From the NCBI RefSeq assembly GCF_026151205.1, contig NC_087081.1, forward strand, positions 13,746,340 to 13,806,339: 60,000 bases of DNA. The letters are read 5' to 3'. Positions 52,961 through 60,000 of this stretch are shown one piece after another. The translations under genes were made by a program, and so were the position numbers. Below the pieces are notes generated by a model, which saw nothing but the letters and a program-made list of their open reading frames with translations, was not told the origin of the DNA and searched no databases. Each line of letters opens with the position of its first letter. The first letter of the stretch is position 1. The stretch comes from Bolinopsis microptera. Its lineage: Eukaryota; Ctenophora; Tentaculata; Lobata; Bolinopsidae.

Positions 52961-53299
52961 TTTATACCTTAAATTAAGTACCATTCACTTTAGCAATTCA
53001 CTTTACTCGATAGCATTCGCTTCTTTTAATTAAACCCCTCTGATTTAACCCCCTAGCGAGCTAATTGCATATTATATTTTGCTATATTAATATTTTTGCC
53101 ATATTATTAGTTAACTTAGTCACATTCCACTTTCCAGGATTCAATTTATAGAGATTATAGTAATTGAGAGCGGCTTAAGGAATCAAGGAACGCTGCTATA
53201 GAATATCTCTTTAACAGGTAACATGTTATATAGGTGAGAGTAATTACTAATTGGTATTATTTCTTAATGTGTACGGTAGATGATCTGTTAACATATATA

Positions 53300-54060
53300 T
53301 ACATATCACCGGAGACTCGCGGGCTGAACAAAATATTGCCACGCGCCCACGGCGCGTGCATGTTACATATGTCCCCGAGGGCCGTAGCCCGAGGAGGAAT
53401 ATTTTTCGTTATAGCCCACGGAGGGCCCATTCGGGCCCGAGTGCTATACGATTTTTCCGCCCGCGGCGTCGCCAGGTGATGTGGATTATACCCACCAGCG
53501 GGGCGTCTTACAGTCTCTAAATATAATTTATAAATAAAACAATGGAGCTTGTATATAAAAGTCAACAAATAGAAACAGGTGCCACTAATTGTTGTAACCA
53601 TGGTAACACGTCAGTGTTCAATGTAAGCCAATCAGAAAGGGCTGTGTCGTATATAGGGGCTGGAGATGCATGCATTCCCTGGGCCGTGGGAAAATGATAT
53701 GTAATGTCAGTGCGATGAATATCATAAATAGGGGGAATATAGTGCTGATGTGTATTTATGTAGTGTGTTTTAATAACTTTGTATATATCAAGTATCATGT
53801 CATCGGCTCACGAGTGCTTGAGCAGCCTACCGGACACAAAATAAAATGTATATAATATAGTCAGTGTAAATAAGAATTTCACATGGAGACGTACAGAAAC
53901 TGAAAATATTTTAGGAGAACTCGGGCTATATTGCCCTATGGTCAAATAAATGTCACTTGTTAGCGGGCTTATCATGAGGGGCTGTAGAGATTCGGGCCCT
54001 TTGACAGCGGGCTGGTGAGAGCCCGCCTATGCCGAAAAAGCGCCCACGCTGGTGCGATAT
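53300..54060. mobile_element. GC-rich hairpin-bearing insertion, probably two adjacent MITE-like elements
   Basis: Absent from the outer copy of the unit (site near 51478). The left part (to about 53490) is bounded by ATATCACC...GGTGATRT and the right part by TATACCCACCAGCG...CGCTGGTGCGATATA. Both are full of GC-rich palindromes such as GGGCCCATTCGGGCCC and GCGGGCTGGTGAGAGCCCGC. The mirrored insertion is at about 55998-56852. A GTAACCATGGTAAC motif lies in it. Confidence 0.5.
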
Positions 54061-55015
54061 AATTATAGTCATAATAGTACAGCCTGCTATAGGTCAAAAA
54101 TTGGCCCTTACGGCTTACACATGCACACACACATATTTATTATCCATATACTACCCGGACAGAGGCTATAATGTAAGGAAAGTACATAAATTCATAGAGA
54201 TTCGGTGAAATGACAGACTGGCCGGCGCCGCCCATTATATCCACACGTGCGCGCCGGCCTAACCATCTCGAGCCATGCACAATCGTAGTTTACACTCACA
54301 CAGAATTGAGTCAAACGAAATTTTCTGATAATCCCATCTTAATACCACTTTTTTCAGCATTTAGCCTAAATATTTCCGATTTCGCGCTCTTATTTAATGA
54401 TGACGCCAGAATTTTGGTTTTTCTAGTGTACGTTACGAGAAGTCGAGTGCAGACTGTAATCCAAAGTACTTAATCAAAATACTGTAATGAGTGTTACGTA
54501 ATCGGAACGTGATGGTACCTTTAGTACGCCATTAAAATAACCGTTGTTAGTTCCTCTAGAAGATGTATGTGCCAGTGAAATTTTGCTTCATTATGCCCAA
54601 AACATGGGCATATGGTTTTTGGCGCCCACAACCTCCCCCATTTCTATTCTAATCTGGATGGAAATTCATATACGAGGTTCAGACGCAAAATCTGGGTTTT
54701 GAGCCTATTCGGCGTGATTAGGATCTTCAACAAATACTGAGCTACATAATGGTCAATATGTAGTTTCGGCTTACCTTTCATACACAAATTTCCACTGCGA
54801 TAATAGCGTCATAGACTAAATTACGATGAAACGAGAAAAGGGGGCCACTGGATATGGCGAGAAAGTTTCATAAAACTGGTTACTTTTAGCCCAAAATAGG
54901 TAACAAGGTACGGTGAAAACTGGAAAAATATTAAGTTACCTTGAAGAATAACGGTACATCGAAACTAGTAACTTTTATTGGCAGGCCGTATATAGAAAAT
55001 GTTCATAAAAGTAAC

Positions 55016-57400
55016 CATTATCGATATACGGCCTGCCTCAATAAAAGTTACTAGTTTCGATGTACCTTATTCTTCAAGGTAACTAATATTTTCAGTTTTC
55101 ACGTACCTTGTTACCTATTTTGCTAAAAGTAACCAGTTTTATGAAACTTTTCGACATATCCAGTGTCTCCACTTTTCTCGTTTCATCGTGAATATAGTCT
55201 CTGACCTATTATTGCAGTGGAAATTTTGGTGTATGAAAGGTAAGCCTAAACTACATATTGACCATTATGTAGCCTCAGTATTTGTTAGGGGAAGGGATCC
55301 AAATCACCCGGAAAAGATCAAAACCCAGATTTTGTCGTCTGAACTCGTATATGAATTTCCATCACAGATTAGAAAAGAAATGGTGGAGTTGTGGCGCCCA
55401 AAAAACCATATGCCCATGTTTGGGCATATGTACAAAATAATTCATGCCACATAAACTTCAAGAGGATCTAACAGAGCGGTTATGTTTAATGGGTAAGCTA
55501 ATAGGGTGACCATCACTTTACGATTAACAGTAAATCACTCGGATTCAGTATTTTGGATTTTACAGTACTTTGGATTACAGTTCTGCACTGACTTCACGTA
55601 ACGTTACCTAGAAAAATCCAAAGTTCTGGAACGTCATCATTAAATAAGAGCGCCGAAACGGAAATATTTAGGCTAAATGCTGACCAAAAGTGATTATTAA
55701 GATGGGATTATCAGACAACATTTCGTTTACTCTATTTGTGTGAGTGTAACTACGATTGTTATATGGCATGGGCTCATGGTTAGAGCCGCGCGCACGTGTG
55801 GAGATAATGGGCGCGCCGGGCCAGTCTGTCATTTCACCGAATCTCTATGCATTTATTGTATCATTCTTACATTATAGCCTCGGGTCCCCGCCGGTAAGTA
55901 TTAGCGAGTAATAATATGTGTGTGCTGCAGAGTCAGTGTTGCTAGCGGGTTCAGTAAGGGGCCTTTTTTGACTATAGAGCTGTTACTATTTGACTATTAT
56001 TATATCCACCAGCGTGCGCTTTTTCGCCTTAGCGGGCTCTCACCAGCCCGCTGTCAAAGGGCCCGATATCTTACAGCCCGCTATGATATAGCCCGCCTAA
56101 CAAGTGACATTAAATTTGACCCGTAGCCCACTATAGCCCGGGAGTTCTCTAACTATTTTCAGTTTCTGTATCGTCTCCATGTGAAATTCCTTATTACACG
56201 GACTATATTATATACATTTTTATTTTTGTGGTCCGGTAGGGGCTGCCTCTCAAGCAGCTCGTGAGACAGATGAACATGATATTTGATATATATCAAAAAG
56301 TTATTATAACACACCTACATAAACACCGATCAGCCACTATAATCCCCCCATCTCCCATATATTGCTCCCTCTCTCTGTCACCCCCGCATCCTCTTGATAT
56401 TCATCGTCAATGACATTATTACATTCATTATTTCCCACGGCCAGGAAATGCCAGTGCCAATCTCAGCCCCTATATACGACACCACAGCCCCTGTATGATT
56501 GGCTTACATTGAACCGTGACGCATTTTACCATGGTTACAACAATTAGCGGCTAGCCGCCCATATTTTCTATAAAGGTTGATCCCTGTACCCATACCCTGT
56601 CACTCTTATAGTACAAGCTCCATTGTTATTTATAAAATTATATATTAACTGTAATACGCCCGCTGGTGGATATAATCCACATCACCTCGACCCGCGCGGC
56701 GGAAAAAAAATGTATAGCACTGGGCCCGATGGGCCCTCCCTGCTGCTAGACGCAAAATATGTCCTCCTCGGGTAGCGCCCTCGGGGAATATGAAATATTG
56801 CCACGCGCGTGCGCGTGCAATATTTGTTCAGCCGCGAAGTCTCCGGTGATATTGTATATATATTGATTAACGATTATCACCGTCCACATTAAGAAATAAT
56901 ACCAATTAGTATCTACTCTCACTTATATAACATGTTACTGTGTAAAGAGATATTCTATAGCACGTTCTTGATTCCTTAAGCCGCTCTCAAATACTATATC
57001 TCTATAATTTGAACCTGGAACAGTGGAAATGTGACTAATTTAACAAAATACAACCAATAAAATGGCAAATAATATTAATAACAAAATATAAAGCAATTAG
57101 CTCGCAGGGGTTAAATCAGAGGTGTTAATTAAAAGAAGCATAATGCCTATCGAGCTAAAGTGAATTGCTAAATGAATGTACTTAATTTAAGGTAATAAAA
57201 AAACAACACTTTATCCTATAAGTATAATAAGATGATACAGCTTTCGAGAATTGAGAAGTGTAGAAGTTTGTCATCTTGCAAATGAAACCACCAATCCGTT
57301 GTGGAGGCAGCTCGCAGGGTGGTACCATTGTGAAATACAACCGAGCAGTGAGCACCGTCATAACTGAATTCTTCGATCCGTGATCGCATTCCTTCTTTTT
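55016..57400 (-). repeat. mirrored inner unit, right arm
   Basis: Reverse complement of 52645-55001 including both insertions. The plus-strand 88-codon frame at 55188-55454 includes HIDHYVASVFV and LSSELVYEFPS; similar words recur near 58.26-58.45 kb with frameshifts, so it may derive from a coding exon, but it is not recognised. Confidence 0.65.
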
Positions 57401-57420
57401 AATCTCATCTCCTAAATTCT

Positions 57421-57615
57421 GTGTTAAGGTTTAAAAAAAGCAACTGTCGAAATGTACCGGTATTATGTCAAATCATAGATCGAGATGGCAAAATTAACCG
57501 ACACATCTTAACAAAAACACCCCACCTTATCCGCCTACGAGAAATTAGACCAACATCCTTATTTGCGTCATACCACCTAGGCCTGGTCAATATTATATAT
57601 AAAGAGGCTTCATAA
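57421..57615 (+). CDS. mirrored copy of the 52437-52742 coding fragment
   Basis: Encodes PVLCQIIDRDGKINRHIL and later LVNIIYKEAS; the same peptide words appear on the minus strand of the left arm. Differences are mainly indels and substitutions consistent with noise. Confidence 0.28.
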   Translation: MLRFKKSNCRNVPVLCQIIDRDGKINRHILTKTPHLIRLREIRPTSLFASYHLGLVNIIYKEAS

Positions 57616-57849
57616 AACCAAAACTATATCCAAATAATTTTTGACGTTGATTGATCATGCTACGTGTCATATGCAATGTGCGTATCTTGACAATTCCAAC
57701 ACGCTTCAGGTTTGTTATATAAAACTAGTGTCCTAAACAGAAAACATTCTTCTTTAAATTTTGACGGAAAATGACTTTATGTGAAGAAAAAATCAAATAT
57801 TTTAACCCGACTATCAAACACTATCGTCTTCAACGGCGAAGTTTTCTTT

Positions 57850-59370
57850 CTCTTAGTAGTATAGGGCGGCTGACTGGTGCGCGATTAAAGGGGGTGAGTG
57901 AGAAAGGTGCGTGAGACGGTTGTTTGCTGACCGAGGGGATTGAGAGAATGAGTGGGTTACTGCGTTTTGATGCTAATTTTCTCGCCTGGTCAAGTTTATA
58001 AAAGTTACCAGTTTTTGAGGAACTAACTTGCCATGCTTCACTAAAAGTAACCATTTTCGATATACACTGCCTGCTCAATAAAAGTTACTAGTTTCATGTA
58101 CCTTATTCTTCAAGGATAAACTAATATTTTCCAGTTTTCACGCTACTTTCCCTATTTTGATAAAAGTAACCAGTTTTTTTTTATGAAACTTTCTCGCCAT
58201 ATCCAGTGTTCACTTTTCTCGTTTCATCGTGATTTTTGTTTATGAACTATTATTGCAGGTGGAAACTTTTGGTGTAATGAAAGGTAAGCCTAGAAGCTAC
58301 ATATTGCCCATATGTAGCCCTCAGTTTTGTTGAAGATCCAAATCACCCGAAAAGCACAAAACCCCTACCCGACATTTTGTCGTTTCTGAACTCGTATATG
58401 AATTTCCATCAGATTAGAAAAGAAATGGTGGAGTGTGCGCCAAAAACCATTGCCCATGTTTGGGCATATGTACAAAATTCACTGCCCACATAATCTTCAG
58501 CAGCGAAACAAACAACGCGGTTCTTTAATGGCGCTAACTTAAAGGCGTGACAATCACTTTACGATATACAGTAACACCGATTACAGTATTTTGATTACAG
58601 TACTTTGGATTACAGTCTGCCACTCGACTTCACGAAACGTGCTGTAAGCCGTTTAAGGGGCAAATTTTGACTTATAGCAGCTGCTACTATTAAGACTTAT
58701 TATTATATGTTAACGATATCTACCGGACCATTAAGCGAAATAATCACAATTAGTAATTACTCACACTTATCTAACATTGCTTACCTGTTTAAAGAGATAG
58801 TCGATAGCACGTTCCTTGATTCCTTTAGCCGCTTCTCAATTACTATAACTCTAAATTTGAACCTGGAAAGTGGGAAATGTGACTACTTTAACAATATAAA
58901 ATGGCCAAATAATATTAATAACAATATATAATAGCAAATTAGCTCGCAGGGGTTAAATCGAGGGGTTAATTAAAAGAAGCTAATGCTATCGAGTAATCCA
59001 CTGCATTGCCTACTAAATGAATGTAAATTAATTTAAGGTTCTAAAATAACAACCTTTATCCTATAAGTATAATATGATGATACAGCTTTGAGACTTGCAG
59101 AAGTGTAGAAGTCTGTCATCTTGCCCAAAAGAACCACCAATCGTTGTATGAGCAGCTCGACAGGGCTGGTACCATGTGAAATTACACCGAGCAGTGAGCC
59201 ACAGTCCTAAATGAATTCTTCGATCCGTGATCGATCCTTCTTTTTAAATCATCTCCTAAATATTGTGTATTAAGGGTTTAAAAAAGCCAACAATGTCGAA
59301 ATGTACGTATATTACATGCTCAAATCATAGATCAAGATGGCAAATCTAACCGACACATCCTTAAACAATA
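57850..59370 (-). repeat. mirrored outer unit, right arm
   Basis: Reverse complement of 50809-52335. It continues to the window end as the complement of 50190-50809, including the half X-box near 59726. Confidence 0.65.
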
Positions 59371-60000
59371 CACCACACCTAGAACAAATAGATAAATAAA
59401 CACGAACCAAATAGGACAATAAATTGAACATTGATAATCAAAACATACATTCACCAACACACGTGCAACAACATACAATCACCAACTCACGATAAACACC
59501 GGAACGAAACTACAATATAATGTAACCGTATAATAGTGAATACTAATTGGCCGTATTCGCGAATATAGTCGTTTGAGTGTACGTGGTTAGTTTAGGCGCC
59601 AAACATCGAGTGATAAACAAAATAAATGTATTGTCTATTATATGACACACTTGGAAAAGTGGACTGCCGTTTGTACAGCAGTGTTCAAGAACTCTATCCA
59701 GCTCAGTCCTGTTAGGTCTGTGCTATGGCAACGGGGGACGCGGTTACTAAGGAGAATTATGATAGTGTAAGAACTAAGAAGGAATCATTATTATGCGTTA
59801 GTTTGAGGAAGGCCTAGATGGAATATACTAGGCAAAACTGTGCCGTTGTATGAAATATGCAGTTAATTGACTATTGAGGACACTTTTTAGTTTAATGATG
59901 GAAAAGGTTGCCCGACTGTTTCGCAGTTTATAGGCCTTGGGTTTGGGCCTTTGGAGGTTATAACGATTTTACCGTAGAAGCTTGTTAGCTTATTTATTAT

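Larger units (their letters stand above)
52645..55001 (+). repeat. internal unit, left arm, inner copy, with two insertions
   Basis: Second direct copy of the 50809-52335 unit. It has an extra block of about 760 bp (53300-54060) and one of about 320 bp (54115-54435). The second extra block has no clear terminal repeats. Confidence 0.7.
50190..60000. repeat. very large inverted repeat, arms about 4.8 and 5.0 kb, centre near 55.01 kb
   Basis: The right end (AACGATTTTACCGTAGAAGC near 59960) is the complement of 50198-50222, and matching continues inwards to a turn at about 55002-55015, with a spacer of some 14 bp. The arms differ by many single-base indels and a few larger ones. Each arm holds two direct copies of an internal unit; the inner copy carries extra insertions. 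The right arm runs to the window edge and may be incomplete. Confidence 0.88.

Overview
The window is metazoan genomic DNA: A+T-rich, intron-bearing, packed with retrotransposons and DNA-transposon derivatives, with TTAGGG-type tracts and canonical GT/AG splice sites. A CR1/L2-type LINE with an esterase-type ORF1, an L1/Tx1-type LINE, a FLYWCH-domain gene, Helitron-like elements and a gene built from GCC2_GCC3-type cysteine-rich modules fit an invertebrate such as a cnidarian, but the sequence does not fix the species. Nothing bacterial, viral or CRISPR-like was seen.

Layout. 0.6-3.4 kb: a FLYWCH zinc-finger gene interrupted by one in-frame TAG, followed by 32 copies of a 66-bp (22-residue) coding minisatellite. 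3.4-8.6 kb: non-coding DNA with a minisatellite, poly-G tracts and two tandem arrays sharing a 15-bp motif. 9.0-17.5 kb: a minus-strand CR1/L2-type LINE (ORF1 esterase end, endonuclease, reverse transcriptase, with in-frame stops) split by a plus-strand L1/Tx1-type LINE with an intact 1259-codon ORF2, poly-A tail and target-site duplication. The motif array resumes at 17.5-18.1 kb, so the LINEs appear to sit inside it. 18.1-21.9 kb: a segmental duplication carrying two head-to-tail Helitron-like elements, with a 1.1-kb fold-back element between the copies. 21.9-32.1 kb: a minus-strand gene for an extracellular protein: a 150-residue domain exon, eleven 32-residue and ten 48-residue cysteine-rich exons in strict alternation, then a sushi-like exon whose splice donor coincides with a MITE target-site duplication. 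All these exons are bounded by phase-1 introns.

32.2-47.4 kb is a mobile-element graveyard: a TIR element with a tRNA-like insert, a third Helitron-like copy, hAT-type MITEs, a 1-kb GA-rich tract, a cluster of GC-rich hairpins, a 1.5-kb TIR element with internal direct repeats, a tRNA-derived SINE, and two paralogous segments of which one carries a hAT MITE and the other the empty site. A coding relic of unknown identity lies at 45.3-45.9 kb.

50.2-60.0 kb is one very large inverted repeat centred near 55.01 kb. Its copies differ mainly by single-base indels, unlike the clean duplications elsewhere, so this end of the window may be unpolished sequence or a hairpin-read artefact. Exon-like segments recur in it but cannot be assigned with confidence.
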